Source of the DNA: Diphasiastrum complanatum
Taxonomy: Eukaryota > Streptophyta > Lycopodiopsida > Lycopodiales > Lycopodiaceae
Direction: 5' to 3'
Assembly: GCA_029204225.1 (NCBI GenBank)
Contig: CM055096.1
Span: 73,848,919 to 73,912,918 of the forward strand
DNA: 64,000 bases
In this document: one piece after another, positions 45,049 to 60,049 of the stretch
Layout of the letters: each line of letters begins with the position of its first letter
Numbering within the stretch: position 1 is the stretch's first letter
The notes under the pieces: generated by a model
The model's database searches: none
Told to the model about the DNA's origin: nothing
Seen by the model: only the letters and a program-made list of their open reading frames with translations
Position numbers and translations under genes: made by a program

Positions 45049-47040
45049 ATTCATGATACTAATAGCATGAGATATGATGTTATAACCACATTTCATTTAA
45101 AGAGTCACTATTACATCCATTAGATTCATGCTCCTTATGAGTATGCAACAAGGTCCAATCAAAAAATTTGAGTTCTCCATTAAGGTTTATGGCCAATCTC
45201 TGTTTTTCAGAGACAAGTTAATTACTTGCTCTTTCTCAATCAAATTATTTGTTCACTAAAGTTTTCATTTATGTCAAAAATTGTAGTTGAAAACCAACTA
45301 TTTAACCAAAAAGCCAATCCTCTTTTTAATTTAAAACATAACAATATCACATATTTATGAAACATGTATAATATGAAGTGTGTAAAAATTAAGCTTGTGT
45401 AAGATGAGGTGTGTTAGAAATAACTTCTAAGAATAGTTCATTTTATGAATAACATGTAATTTTCGATTTAGAATGTCTCTCTCAAGATCAGGACATCAAA
45501 TTGGGAAGCCAAGTATATTGTCAAAGTACTTATTAACACTTCACAAAACTTTGTTTATTGTCAAAAATTCTATGCAATTTTTTTTCACTTAGGAGTAAGT
45601 TTACTCTCACTCACATTTATGGTCCCCTTTTAGACTTCTATTCTCATGTTAGCTTCAAGATGAACATGTTGAACTCAAAATTTGCTAGCTAATGGTAAGA
45701 CTTGATGAGTTTCTCACAAGCAAAACTATACTCAAGTATTGACGATGAAGCCCAAATGGTTAAAAGAAGAGAAATAAAACATCATGGCCCTAGGTGCCTT
45801 GGACATTTGTCTAGAGTTGAACTTGAAATTGGTTTGTTGAATGTAAGACTGAACCAGTTTGCCCATGAGCACTACCAAACTTAGGTATTCTTGGTAAAAT
45901 TTCAAGATTTGGCATTTTCTATTTTCCCTTGGTAAAAGTTTCATGAAATTTTTTGTCTTTATTTTGACTTGTGTATGAAAAAGTCTACCTTTATTTTAGA
46001 CTCCAAAATGTCATTGCATTTGATATGGTTCAAATCTTGGTTCAAATCTCTTGGTTGGATGAGCCAATATTCACTAATAAATGGAGAGACATTGAATGAT
46101 TGGTTACAACCACTTTTAGAAGGGTATCAAGAGTCATTGAATTTAAAAAAAAAAGTTCAATACTCCATCGATTACTCTTGATATAGTGTAAGCTAGGATG
46201 GTCATTCTAAACAATCTTAAGTAAAAGGAAAAGAAAGCAAAAACAGATTCTCAAAATCCTTTTATGTTAATATATTTAAAAAGTGAAACGTTGATTTGGT
46301 TTTTGTAATAATTAATAAAGTCTCTTAAGCCTAAATCTAGCCAGATTAGAAAAGCTATACATTAAAAATTATAGATTCGCCATCTTTAATATATGAAGAG
46401 ACTCCAATTCTAGAAAAGCATTATCCATAAAAAGAGAGGTAAGCCAATGGCCATGCCATAAATATTTTCAAGTAATTTCTAGGGTGCTTTGACTTCCATA
46501 GAATCTTCAATAAATTTTGATTGCGGTCACACTTGCCATTTTCAATCATCATAGTTTCCCGTTACATAAGGGAATAGGATTTCCCAAGGACCTTTTGATT
46601 GGGGAATCCCGCCATAAAAAAATGGGTGTGTTACAACCTCACCATTTGTTATGACAATATTTCTCAATCTAATGGTCATTGAGGAATACTTCAACCCCCA
46701 TATACACAAGAAACTAATGTCAATTCTAACTATTAACTTGCTTGTATTTGTTGGTTTGTTACGAGCACTAAAAGTTACACTTCATGCTGATGCAATGCAG
46801 GCGTCATATGGAGGTCAGCTCCGGTTGGTAACCAATGACCCTGATAAGTTTATATCAGTGCAGAAAAATTCGACGCTTGACCCTTTGGGCACTGGACTTT
46901 ACACTTCATGGTGATGCAAGCTTGCATCACATGGAGGTAGGTTCCGGTTCGTAACTCCCCGTGATCCAATAAGTTTATACCACTATTAAAAAATTAGGCA
47001 CTTGACCCCCACCCAAGTGGCAAGACTTGAGAGAGTAGGA
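45049..47040. other. spacer between element D and the transaldolase gene
   Basis: I see no protein or RNA gene; frames are short and AT-rich. The only structure is the two-copy repeat at 46,778-47,006, listed separately. Confidence 0.55.
46778..47006 (+). repeat. two-copy tandem duplication, period 125 bp
   Basis: Units start ACTTCATGCTGATGCAATGC (46,778) and ACTTCATGGTGATGCAAGC (46,903), and both continue through CATATGGAGGT/CACATGGAGGT, TCCGGTT, AATAAGTTTATA-type words and GACGCTTGACCC/GGCACTTGACCC. Confidence 0.7.
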
Positions 47041-47082
47041 CTAAAAAAAGTTTTGTTTGGGCCAAGTGCTCTGAGCTTAAGA

Positions 47083-47145
47083 TGACGTCACTCATCGTCA
47101 TTTCTCCAATTTTCTTTTAAAACTAATAAATAAATATATATATAT
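47083..47145 (+). promoter_or_regulatory. putative promoter of the transaldolase gene
   Basis: TGACGTCA, a perfect bZIP (TGA/CRE-type) palindrome, lies at 47,083-47,090, and a TATA-like run AAATATATATATAT at 47,132-47,145. Transcription would start about 30 bp further on. The inferred first exon ends at the donor GAAG/GTATGC at 47,414-47,415. Assignment rests on position and motif only. Confidence 0.45.
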
Positions 47146-47174
47146 CAGGATTTTTTATTTATTGGATAATTATC

Positions 47175-47414
47175 AGCAGGGTTTCGTCAGAATGCCGTTG
47201 ACGGGAAAACGTTTCCCATCCCATGCCCTTCACTGACGGCTCTCGTTTAGCAGCGTATCATAATATCATGTAGAGAAGAGTCTCTCTTTCACGACGCTGT
47301 AGATTTCGGCGGGGTATTATAATAAATGCGATCAGCAAATCGAATCGAGAAAACGGAGAGCGTGCTCGGATCGTTAGCTCCAAGGCGCTTCATTATCTTG
47401 ATCCGCTTCAGAAG
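47175..47414 (+). other. inferred 5' UTR exon of the transaldolase gene
   Basis: This GC-richer block (CGTGCTCGGATCG, TCCAAGGCGCTTC) ends at a strong donor AGAAG/GTATGC. The next plausible acceptor, CTCACCCAG at 48,789-48,797, lies directly before the coding ATG, so a leader intron of about 1.38 kb is likely. Leader introns are common in plant housekeeping genes. RNA reads would be needed to fix both ends. Confidence 0.4.
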
Positions 47415-48797
47415 GTATGCTTTTACATGTATCTCAAACTTAATTCCATAGCAAAGGCTTCAGTATTGTGACTGTTGTTCTTTGGTTTGGTAGGTATGGA
47501 GTGAAATACATGGTGTTTTAGTAGTATCAGCGTATACTTTTTCTGATAATTGAGGGATCATGATCTTGCATACGTATGTGAATTCATATGTTCGTCTAAT
47601 GCTAGCTTCATTTGCGGTTTGCATCAGTTTTGCTCTTTAATTTGGCGTGGATGGAAGAATAGTTGGTCTTGTGGTAGTATTAGCGTGTACTTTGTCTTAT
47701 TATTGCGGTTATCATGATCTTGCATAATTGCGCGACTTTAGATATTCTTGTGGTGGTAGCTTCATTTGCTGTTTGCATCAATTTGCTATTTATTTTGGCG
47801 CAATTGGTCTTTTAGTAGTAGCATTAGTGTGTACTTTGTCTTGCTATTGCGGTTATCGTGATCTCGCATGATTTCGTGACTTTAAACATTTTTGTGATGG
47901 TAGCTTTATTCGCTTTTTGCATACTGGCAGTACAATCTCTTATCTTGTAAGCGAACTAGTTCCTTTTCTTAAGAGTCAAGGGGTATAGTAGCAGATCCAT
48001 CGTTCAGATCAACAAATTTATCGGGCAACTTCAACTAATCATCTGAACCTGCAAAACTTGTATTTTATTTTTGCGTCAATCACTCGGATGTAGAGTTCTT
48101 TCTGATTCTCATGGACACTAAAATTTACCGTTGACGGAGTTTCTTTGTGCTATTTTTTTCTTCAGATTCTGTTCTGAGAATGTCCTCATTGACATCTAAG
48201 TTAAATGACAGCTATTGAGACCAGAGGCTTACTGCGATGCAATTCTTTGTGAATTTTCATAACATAAACACATCCCAGTCGAAAATGAGAATCCCAGTGT
48301 GTCTAGTTGTTAGTCTTTTGAGATATATGCTTTTTAAGGAGTGCAATATTGAGGCTTTTCTTCACACATCTACTTTTCTGATAATTCCATACCTCATACA
48401 AACAAGTGATCAGCTTCAGTTCTTAGAACTAGTCTTGATCTCTTTAGCCTTAAAAGTGATTGATGGATTTGGAACGCCTACATAATGTAATTGCAAGTGA
48501 GTAGCGCGTGTTCATCTTACTCTTGGGGTCATTCTGGGAGCAAGATCCTCTCAAGCCCATTGGCAGGTTTTTGCTGGGTTAATGTGAAAAAGATTTTTTC
48601 TCGTATTGTGCAGGAGATAAATTTTTTTACAGCACAGCGGCATTTAACACGATTTTCAGGCCAGCAGTCTAGGAAGAGCCGTGCAAACTCTCACTTTTGA
48701 ATAATTCTGTTAGACTAGAGAGCGACAGGAGGTTTTTGACTGCCCTGTGGTTGTACATTACACACTAGCTGAGAATTCTGTTTGAAGTCTCACCCAG

Positions 48798-51700
48798 ATG
48801 GCTCTTGCAACTGGTCAGTTAATTTTGCCTTTTAAAGATCAGATCTTTACTTCATCACAAGGACGTCAGCATCCTAAATGGGGCAATTTCTTTCTGGGAG
48901 ATATTGTGCACCTGAAGGGGTACAATGAGGCAAAATCTATGCATGTTGCCGTTGGCAACATCAACATCAGAGCGTTGAGGTCAGTCCTTTCATGAAAATG
49001 CATTCCCACAATGTATTCATCTATTGCAATAAGTTCAGCCAGGTACATGACTTGATATTAGTTGAATTTACTTCATTCTTTACTATTAGATTCACTTAGC
49101 CTTCAGGCATGCTTTTTTAAGCACTTGGTTAACACATTATTTGCATCTTTGATAACTTGCTTTTGGTTATGTTAGTAGGAATCCAGTTTATATGGTTCGT
49201 ATGTAGCTTATGAGCGAGTATTTTGAATAGAAGCTGCGTTGGATAGATAACCTTCTAATGGAGTAAATTCATGCAAGGAACATGTTCTTGAGGCAACTTT
49301 TTGAACTTCGAACCGGAAAAAAAAAAAAACCCAAGAAGCCAAGAAGCCGAATTGGTTCGAACCGGTCGAATTGGCTTGTAACCTTGCCTGAAAACATGAG
49401 TACAAGTGATGATAAAAGGAGACAAGATTGTCCTTGTCTCTTATTCATCATTCAACACAATTGCATGGCAGTAATCATTGGCTACTTTAAAAGATTGACT
49501 TTTCCAAAGTTCTTAACATGTCCTCTATTCTTTTCAAATGACTACTTGTGCCTCCTAAAGTTGGTGATCGATTGTGTCCGGTTGCGCCATTGCACTCCCA
49601 AAACCATATTTGATCCTTTCAAGGACCATCTTATGACAATCTAGATGATCTTTGTAGTCCTAAATGGAGACTTCCACATTATACCCTTTTTTGGTTGTTG
49701 CCAAACTCAAGTACTTTATAATCTAAATTAATGTTTGGTAGTCAAAGCTTTTTCACAACGACATTTATCAATTGTGTGAGGAGCTTATGGTCTAGTTGCA
49801 TCATGCAAAAGCCTTTGGCACAATCCTTTTTGGTTGGGCTCTCATAGCCATAGTCATATTTTGTTTGATATGGTGCTTATCGCACCTAAATTGAATCCCT
49901 TGGACCTCCTTTTTTAAGTGACATAGTTTTTCAAACCCATATCAAAATATGATACTTAGTTGCATACTTTTGTGTTCCCAATTGCCCTTAACCCAAGTCA
50001 TTTATTCAAAGCCCTTGTGACCTCATCCAACAGTGTAAACTTAGCTCAAATATTGTTGTAGATTCTTCTAAGTGTGGAATGACTTGCCATTCTTGCAACA
50101 ATCACTTCTCCACATGCAATCTACACCCTTTAGAAACAATGCATATTTCTTTAGTTGAGACTTTGTGGTGCTTGTATTTTCCAACATCCACTTTTTTTCC
50201 ATTTGCCAAGCCAAGCCTGGTTTAGCCTATCTATTATCTAATGAACCATTATCATTTCGACTTAAATTTTCTCTATAAACTTTGACTATTCCAAAGTTGA
50301 CTGATTTCCTTGTTGGTGACAATAGTGGAATACTTGGACCATAACTCTCAACAACTGGTGCCCTAATTGTTTGAATTGGCCCTTGAGCACCTATTAGCTT
50401 TTGTGAAGTTGCCTTGACTTTTTGCAAAGTGATAGTCATGGCATTGACTTTGTCCTAACTTTCTCGCACATCTTGACCAACATTGCTGAATACTTGTGTG
50501 ATCCTTGAGTTCTTGCACATCATATTTGAGGCTTCTCAAGTGCATCTTAGTCATTTCCTCACAATGGAGGTCATCTCCTTGGGTCCTCCCAACCATTGAG
50601 ACATCCTTGCTTGGGACCACATGGTTAGTAATAGCTTTTGCATCATGGTGGTTGAAACCAAAGTCAATTATAGTTAAAAGAAACATAAATTTAAAGGCAC
50701 TACTGAGATGAAGAAACAAGGATCACCAATGCATCCAGAGTGTGCCATCTCTAGTAGATTTCCTTTGGTATGCTTCTAATGGTTAAAAATGACCATACAA
50801 CAACACAATTGCATCTTAAAGCCCAAGCTTGTTACATATTAGACATCCTTGCTTGGTCCAAAAGTTAGAAAACAAGACTTTGAATAGTGCATGTTGAGTT
50901 CATTATCTAAAAGCGAAAGGTATTATTATATTGACCTTAAAAAACTTTAGCTTTATTTTCAATGTCACCAAGAGTCAAACCTTGGACCGTTGAGACCAAA
51001 CAAACATGCTACACTTAATGGGGTTGTGATTGATCATGATCTTGCTATATTTACTAGGTCTAATGACTTTCCACTTCAAGGATGACTAATATATTCTCAC
51101 ATAAGAATGGAACATTGAAAATGATTAGGTGAAATACAATCCCGGAATGGATCAAAGTCCTCGCCATTCATAAGGAACTTTATCTCACATAAGAGCACTT
51201 CAAAACTATTGGTGGAATTGGTTTCTTCCTTCTGTCCCTATTTCAACAATTTTTTTTGGAAAGTGGATCATCTTTTGATCAAGGAAAACATGTTCCTTAT
51301 GTACTGGCTCACACATCTATAATTGGAGCACAAAATATAAGATGACTTTTGTGTAAATCTTAGAAAGCGTGATTAATGAATGGACTAGATTTTGTTTTGT
51401 AAATTTTCTTAAATCTTCAACGACGACTTTTTTTTTCAAAAAGTTTTGGTTGTTGTACGAACTCTTGAAAGAATGCAACATGAATTTAAGGGTAGTATAA
51501 CCAAGTCAAATACAAAACGAAACAAATCACAATATAAGCACTTTCCTAGAAATATGCGAGCACAGAGCGAGAACTTACAAGAAAAGTGAGCTAGTCATTA
51601 ATTTTTCTCACAATATGCTTAGTCTAGTGTTGCTACTTAAATAGCATAAGTTTTGTAATGATTTTCCGAGCCATATATGATGTACGTTTTATACATTTGA

Positions 51701-54700
51701 GCACACTTGGGTGTTGACTTGTGACGCTAATGCTCATTACAATTTTAAAACATGAGGAGGGATCAAAGATTTTCTCTAGGATGAGAAATTAAGGAACAAA
51801 CTATAAAGGTTAATATGGATTTCAGAATCGGGATAATACAAGTTTTATATTTCCCGTTGGGTCTTTCCATATGAGGAGAGATTGTCCATCTAATTTGAAG
51901 TTCTTGAACTTTTCGTTGTAAAATTTTGCTCCTATGATGTGAGATGATTTTGATTGCATATTTCTTTTAAAATTATTGTGGGCTTTGATTTTTAATCAAG
52001 AGTTGAAGATGTTGGTATTTCTTGGTTTGCCTTCCATTGCACATTCGCAAAATGATGAACCCGTAGTACACTGTCAATCCGTATGTGTATCTTCTTTTGC
52101 AAATTGATTTCAATTTCACAACAAACAAGACAAGCGAAAACACACCTCTTTAAATGTGATGCATTTTTTGACATTGAATTTCACATCTCTTGGTATCACT
52201 TTGTAATGATCATCAGATCACATAGGAACGTTATCTATGATTGACTTTCGGCTCTGTGAAATTGTCATACATATTTTTTTGCACTTACTATAGACTCTAT
52301 TTTGAACTTATTATGCAGATTGAGATGCATGGTTTTAGAGACACAAACGAAGGTGCAAAAGAGGACATTGCTACATGATCTTTATGATCAAGAGAGACAA
52401 AGCCCTTGGTATGACAATCTTAGGCGTCCTGTTACTGATCTTTTGCCATTTATTGAAAAGGGTATACGTGGAGTGACAAGTAATCCAACGGTATGTGAGC
52501 TAAGTCTTCTCATAATAATGGTTGATCTTTCTCTTGCTTCTCCTCCCTCCCCAACAAACCATAGAGATAAGACTATACATCATCAATCTCTTTAGTATAC
52601 GTGCATGACAAGGATATGAACAAATTTTGTTGTAAAATTTGCCATCATTTTTAGCTAATCCACCTTCAAGTTCATGACAAATAAAATTGTTGAATTGGAA
52701 GATTTTAGAATCAATGGAAATGTATTTAGTTGTGGGAGGGCCCCATCCCTTTTTTGAACAATGTTCAAAACAAAAAGCTTGAATAACACAACTATTTTTG
52801 TACATTTGAGAACAAAATGGTGACTATCAACCTTACTTGGTGATAAGCTGATTGTCAGGGGAAAGTTGTGAGAGAGCCGAGACTTGACTCACAACCAACC
52901 TATTGGACCCACAACATATGTGATAATCATTGTTTTAAAAATTACATGGTGTTAGATCAAGGGAAAAGGTGTGAGAGCCTAGTGTTGAACTCGCAACCTG
53001 TTGGACACACGAAATATGTGATAAACCACTAAGTCCAATGCCACATTGTGATTGGGACACATGATCTATTTCGTGCGTATTGTTTCCAACAGCCCCCTTA
53101 TACTAATGATGTGACAAGAAGAAATATATCTCTAGCCTTGAAACAAAGTGAGTTAATCATTCTTCAAAAAGTGCACAATAAAGACAAAAAATATGAATTT
53201 GTGGAAGTCGCAAAATATTGGGAACTTAATAAGTCAACTTTTGATAATTGGATTGATAATGTGTGAAGGGCGTTTGTAGCTCCTTATTGTAGGAAACACC
53301 TCGATTCAAAGATCTTTGAAAAATATGCAAAATGTAACAAAAATGAAACTAAAAATTGAAATCTTTTGGTGCCCTACAGGGTCTTTGCTACTCAAGTTAG
53401 TAGATGGGCAAATTTAGTCCTAGAAGTTGGCCTTCAAGCAAACATACATGTACTCAGAATGTATATTATACGATTGCATAACTAAGACCAACCGTCCAAA
53501 AGCCACATCTTGCTTGCTGCAAAATGAAGCCTATTGCCACTGTGAAACATATGCACATGAGTATCTAAAGCAAGCTACGACTTTTGCATTGTTTGTGCAC
53601 TGCCGAAAATTCTTAAAACACCATCAAATTGCGCCAAACGAGTTATGTCAAAATCCAACTCTTTCATGGAACTCTAAATAGTAACTAGAATTCCCACAAT
53701 CTTTGTATCCCAAACTTCTATACCCCTTTCATCAGCCATCACGTTTGTGTATTATTGATCGGATGGTTGTGTGCTCACATTCAACTTTGTCACTAGGGTT
53801 GAATTTGCGATGTTTCGTGAGGACCTAGCCAATCAAACTATCTCCACCACACAATATTCTATTCATAACTATCAAAGAAGTGCTAGGTAAACTTTAAATT
53901 ATCCTTATTTTATCCATGAGGAGGTAGGGATCTCATTTGACTGACTTTGCTCTTTAGTGCTAGCCTTCATCACGATTGAGTTTACCCGTCACGAGCAGTG
54001 ATAGAAACTCAGTACGTTGGTTGTTATTCGAATGTGTGAAAGTTAATGTGGACATATGTTTGTGCATTTGACTTGCACCTACTCTAGGGAGGTGATGACG
54101 TGAGTAAGGATATCGTAGCATTTAGTCCAAGCTGTTTGATGTCTAAGACCTTTGTAGGACTCCATGGGGATGAAGAATATCAAGTATTATCTATAATTTT
54201 TTGTTGTTTTGTCGTATGAGTGGACATGCAATTCTCATTTGAGATGTCCAAGGTACAACAAGTTGGTTTGTGCTGATTCCTTCTATGTTTATTGGTGCAT
54301 TTGGCCCACTAGAATATATGAAAGCTAATATAGATGTGCATTTGGCCTATAGCTACTCTAGTTCATTCATGGCGTAAGTACAAATGTCGTAGAATTTGAT
54401 CCAAGCTATGCATCATGAAATTGATGGTTTAAGGCTTTGTGGTTGGATTCCATAGGGCTGAGGAATACACGTCTACTTTGATATGTTGTGTATTTCGTAG
54501 TTATAACATGGATATATCTAATCTTTGAGAATCATGGCTAGACTTTTTAGAAGTATCCATATTTGATCAATAATAAGTATGGATACTTTTTAGAAGTATC
54601 CACACTTGATCAATAAAAGTGTAACAAGCTTAGCACAAGGCAAGAGTGTGAAAAAATAGTCCACATTGGCAAATATCAACTTGAGGCCTAAATATGGAAA

Positions 54701-57700
54701 TTCAAGTAGTTTGACCAAGGGTCAAAGTGGAGGCCACATGTGTGGAAATTATGTGGAAGGAGCCAAGTTGGTCCAAATGACATTCTTTTATTCTTCTACA
54801 TATTTAATAAGACTGTGGTCATTGTCAAAGCTAGTCAAGCTAAACTTCAAATAGAAAAAGATTTGAGCACATGGACATTTAGTGGCAATTCTCCACAAAA
54901 TCATGGAAAACAACCCCTTTGATACCAATTGTAGCAATTTACAACTAAACCACACGAGATAGCAGCGAACTCTTTCACTTTATCGATCTCTTCTTGCAAG
55001 TCTCCTCCCAACCTCTGCTTTATAGGAATGAATGAGAAATGCATCTTTCAAAGGCTCACATATACAAAAATCACTCACTAACAAATCGTAAGTTGATACG
55101 TGATGCATGTAGATCAACCTCTAGCACTGTCCACTTGGTAGGACTTTGGCATGTAGGTGGGTATGTAGAAGTTGCTCAGTTGTCAGACCATTGTCACTCG
55201 TGTATTGGATGAAGTGTCTCATACAACATATGAATGTGTCCCCTCGACCAATCAGCGCCTACATTAGGACATTTGTCTAGTAGCCTCTAAATATGATCGA
55301 GTACCCCTATGCTAAATTAACTTAAGTTCAAGTTGGTGAACTTGGTGACTTAGCCATCTTTCTTAACTATTAACAATGGATATTTACGGTTTTACATTGA
55401 TACAATACAATGGAACATGGTTATAGAAGAATATGACCATCATTGGGACAAGATTGTCTCCAATTCTATTTGAAGGAACTAGAAGGCCTTGGCTGCACAT
55501 GAACTCCTCCACCTGAATAAATGTCAGCACATTTCTCTCTAAGTGCAAGTTGTGTCATCAACAATTTCGTATATAATGGAATAGATTTTGCCTTTATTCA
55601 AGCCTTCTCAGCTCGATTGAATATGCCTTCGCCCTTCTTAGAGTGCTAAGAATGTCGATCTTCCATGCATACAACGTTGTCTTTGCACTCTTGAATACCA
55701 TCGAGGGGATATTACATGTGTTTTAGAATGGTCCAAATTTTGTCAACATCCATTGTAATTGTTGTTCCCCATTTTTGTTTTAGATTGAGAAATCTTGTCA
55801 AGGATACAAGTTTGTAAGACATTCCAATTGAACTTTTCCAATGTGGTTCTTGCAGATATTCCAAAAAGCTATATCTTCATCAAATGCTTATGATTATCAA
55901 TACAAGTAATCACTTACCTCTCCAAAATTTGTGTATGTATTAAATGCTTTTGAGGACTTCATGATCATTGATTTGATTGATTATTTGTTTCACATTTTCT
56001 AAGGCAATTCAATTCTAGATTTGTGACTCTAAAACAATTCTTAGCATAATGCTATTGTCTTCCAAAATACTTTAGGTCTGTCCTTGTTCAATGTTGAAGA
56101 GAATGTGCTCAAGTAGTTCCATATTTAGAAGTCGTAGCTTATCACTTTGACTAGGGCAGCCTCATGGCTACTGATCAAATCATAAGATGTTGCTTTTGTT
56201 TATGTCATTGAGCACTTTGGTACTTACTACTGCACAAACTCCCACACTCCCCCTCGTGTGCAAAAAAAAAAAAAAGCCTATCTACATTTCTCCATATGTC
56301 TCAACTCCATACCTAGGTTGTAGCAAATTAGCTTATTGAGCTACAATACTAGCCAACCTTTTGTAAGTCTCAAATTTTCCAAAAAATTTGGTTCTTTCTA
56401 ATTGTAAGTACAACGATAATATAGGACATCAAAATCTCTTTGTTGCTTACATGCATACTTGCAACACAAGTTGTGACAAATCCAAGACCAGCTCAAGTGG
56501 GTGGATGAGGAAGAGGGCAAGATGCAACTTTTCTTAAAATTGAACACTTTACATCACGAATCACAATTCACAATTCAAATTCCATGTCACGATTTTCGAT
56601 TAAGATTCATAAATTGCAATTCACAATTCACGAATCACGATTTGCATGAGCCTTGAAGGTTGACAAAGTTGAAAGTAAGAACTTAAAATTACAAATCACA
56701 ATTACCTATTAAATTTTACCTGCATCGGCTCTTGTGTGTTCTTTAGCTCGCTCAACAGTTTAATGTTGGCATGCACACATACCAACTTTTCCTATTGTGA
56801 AGTGGAGAGCCTGTTTCTCCTCTTTGTGTGAATCAAAGAGAAGACACCCAAATTTCTCTCACAAGATGTAGCTAAGCTGTTCCACAAGAGGATCCGAACT
56901 GCAAATTATCTAGCATTCACACACTCTAGCTCGGGGGTGAAGCTTTTGTATACTGAATCTATGCCTTTTGCTGGTTGGGTGGTTTGGCTCCAATGTCCTT
57001 TTGGTTGTCCTGGTAAGCATATCCTTGGCACAATAGATTGGCTTTTTGTAGCAGTGAACCAAGATGATAACAAATTTTTGTTTCTTCTTGAGTAGTAGAA
57101 CAAGTTTTGGAGAGCTGGATTGTAGAGCTTGTGTTTTTACTTGATCCACAAGGGTGGAATTGGATCTTAGATACTACGTGATTAGAAGTAATATCTAGAT
57201 TGCATGAATGGTATGAATCTAGTTATGTACGTGTATCTATATATTCATGTTATGATGCTTAGGGGTGAAGCTTGCATATGTACATGGATGGATGAAGAGT
57301 TATGATCATGATTTTTGTTCTGCAAGTAAGAAACTTTGTGACTTTTTCTGCTTATTATTGGATTTGTTTCTTACCACATAGTATGCCTGAAGAAAAGTTG
57401 GGGTTTACCTTCTTAGAGGAGAAATTGAAGAAGCTCATGATGACAAAACATGAGCAAACTAAGTGCATGGATTCATGGAATTTAATGAAAATGTTGTTGC
57501 ACCACGATGAATGGAAGTCTCTATGTTGGTTGTCTTTGCTTGAGCACCATGGAAAGGGGATAACCGAGGAGGCAATTTGTCATTTGGACAAATTCATATA
57601 ACCTCTGAGAATATAGTAACAATGTCTTCATTTTATCATTTTGAAGTGGTCTGGTTTGTTTATGCAGTTGAAAATATGAAATTCACCACAGATCAACGAT

Positions 57701-59991
57701 TGGGAAAAGTTTAAAGGAATTTTTTTGAATGTGTATTGTAAGGACATACATGAAAATCATGCTACAGTAGGACATTACTTGACAGTATTGGTTTAATCGA
57801 TTGTATGGGGTCCTCTTGACCCAATTATTATTTCAATGGAGCATTTAGTGTTTCAAGGCCCTTTGTTACTCCTTATTCAGATGCCTCTGGATAACAAGAA
57901 CTCGTAGATGTGATGTTGGGAATAGCTGGCTGCTTTGTCCTTTGAACCTGGGGCTCACTTACCCTAATACGTAGGGTATAAGTAGATTCAATAATCAAAT
58001 TGGTAGCTGATGACCTTAGGAATCTCAACATCTCTTTCTTGTAGGGGATCAATTATCTATGGTAATTGATCTTCATACAATATTTGTTGTAGCCTTGTAG
58101 GACAGTTGCTACCGATTCATCTTTTGATGTCTATTATTTACTGGATGTGATGCCAAATCTTTGAGTTCATAACATGGTATCACTGGGCATGTGGAGACCT
58201 TTCCTAGCAGCGATTGATTTTGGAGTAGCTAATCTTAAGGTTTGCCAAATTTGAGCTACATTTTGTTAGTAAGCTATGTTTTGAAGTGGTATCCTTATTA
58301 TGATATTTGGGTATATTTTGGACCCATCTATTAGTGATTATATCTTCCAATGTTTTTTTAATAGTCATTCTTTGGAATTCAAGAAGTATGGCGCAAATTA
58401 GAAAGTCTAATTTGGCCACAGCAAGGGTCTTTGAAGGGTACAAATAGTGTTCGTAGAACTCATTTGAAGATATGTGATTGTTCACGAGCTTAGCACAACT
58501 AGAGCTGTTTAGGTTAGCATAAACAGATTAGCTTTAGTCAGACATGAGGCTTCTCCTCTTGAACATTTACTGATTTCATCCTGTCATCATACATCTGAGA
58601 GCTCTTTAGACCTATAAAATTTCATCTCTTCCAGTTCTCTCCAGGTTCAACAGCTGCTACAGTGAGAATATTTTGGATCCCCCTATTTGTATCATAGATT
58701 CTTGTCATTTATGGTATGGGCTCGGCTACTTGTTCAAGTTCAAAGCAGTGGCTGATGAATTTTAATGGAAAGACCGAATCCGATGAGAAGACCCAGCGAG
58801 TTATCCATTGCATATACTGCTGAATCATTAGAACTCTATATCTCATAATCTTCAAATATTTGCTTTATTTTTACTACATTGTCTAGCATTGGTGTTCTAT
58901 TGTATGTTCATTGTTTAAAGAAAAAGTTGAGAATTTGAAAAGAGTCATGCTGAATAAGGGTTCATCTGCTGTCTGCAGACTGCTTATAACAGAGGGGAAT
59001 AATGTCGAGGATGCATACTGGGGATTGGTCATTAAAGATATTCAAGATGCGGCAGATCTGTTTCGGCCAGTATTTGACAGCAGCAAAGACGATGGGTTTG
59101 TATCTGTTGAAGTTGCTCCTAAGCTTGCACATGAGACTGAAGGGACAATCGAGGCTGCAAAATGGCTGCATAAAATTGTAAATCGGCCAAACGTCCATAT
59201 AAAAATCCCAGCAACTGCGGAATGTGTTCCAGCAATAAGAGAAGTCATCTCTCTTGGAATAAGTGTGAACGTCACTGTAAGTTCCTCAAAAATGGATGTT
59301 TTTCAGTTCTGGCCAATTGTTACTGTACATTTACAGTCATCAATATACATGCTTCACATGGACTTTAAAGCAACTGTAAGTAGGAGCTGCCATTGCAGTG
59401 CTAGGATACATGTTTCACATGGACTCTAAAGCAACAGTAAGTAGGAGCTGCCATTGCAGTGCTAGAGATAGGCATTTTCTCTTGCATTAGTGAAAAATTT
59501 TCAACAATGGTAGTATAATGACAAGAATCAGGGATTTTTGATGGAATGGCCTTTAAAGGAAACGTTGTGTGGTTGACTTTTAGTCCTCAAATTTTGTATA
59601 GAAGTTTGATATTATTGAATTGAAGTACTCACTAAATATCTAGCTTGCAGGTTCCTGCAGGCTTGATGGATTGTGAATCAGTCTTGAAGCCATTTGAGAT
59701 CATTTGATCTCGTTCTTTCAACCTAAGGTTTAAATTGCCTGGGTTGTGCACTTGCAAAACAAGCAACTGTAAAATATTAATGAAAAGTGGTTGAGCATAA
59801 GATTTTCAGGAATCATATAGATGTAGAGATTGCCTCTAAATCATATAGTTGCTCGTCTCTAAATCAGGTGCCAGCTTTCTTTTCTTTTTTTGTTTTTTTG
59901 TATGTCCTCATTTGTGCAGCTCATTGGAGTCCAACTCCAAATAGAGGAAAGAAAGTATAATGCCACTTGTGGGATGCTTTTTCTCTGTCTT

Positions 59992-60049
<58 letters not shown>

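Noticed and set aside
50227-50719. Minus-strand frame in intron 1, possibly an old gag
   Set aside because: No zinc knuckle or other diagnostic motif; the similarity to gag-like composition is too weak.
57302-57601. 99-codon open frame in transaldolase intron 3
   Set aside because: No recognised motif, no splice or promoter support, and it lies within an intron; chance is enough.
58911-58978. ATG at 58,911 as a transaldolase start
   Set aside because: The bases before 58,979 are intron: CTGCAG is the acceptor, and the upstream exons join in frame to a full-length protein.
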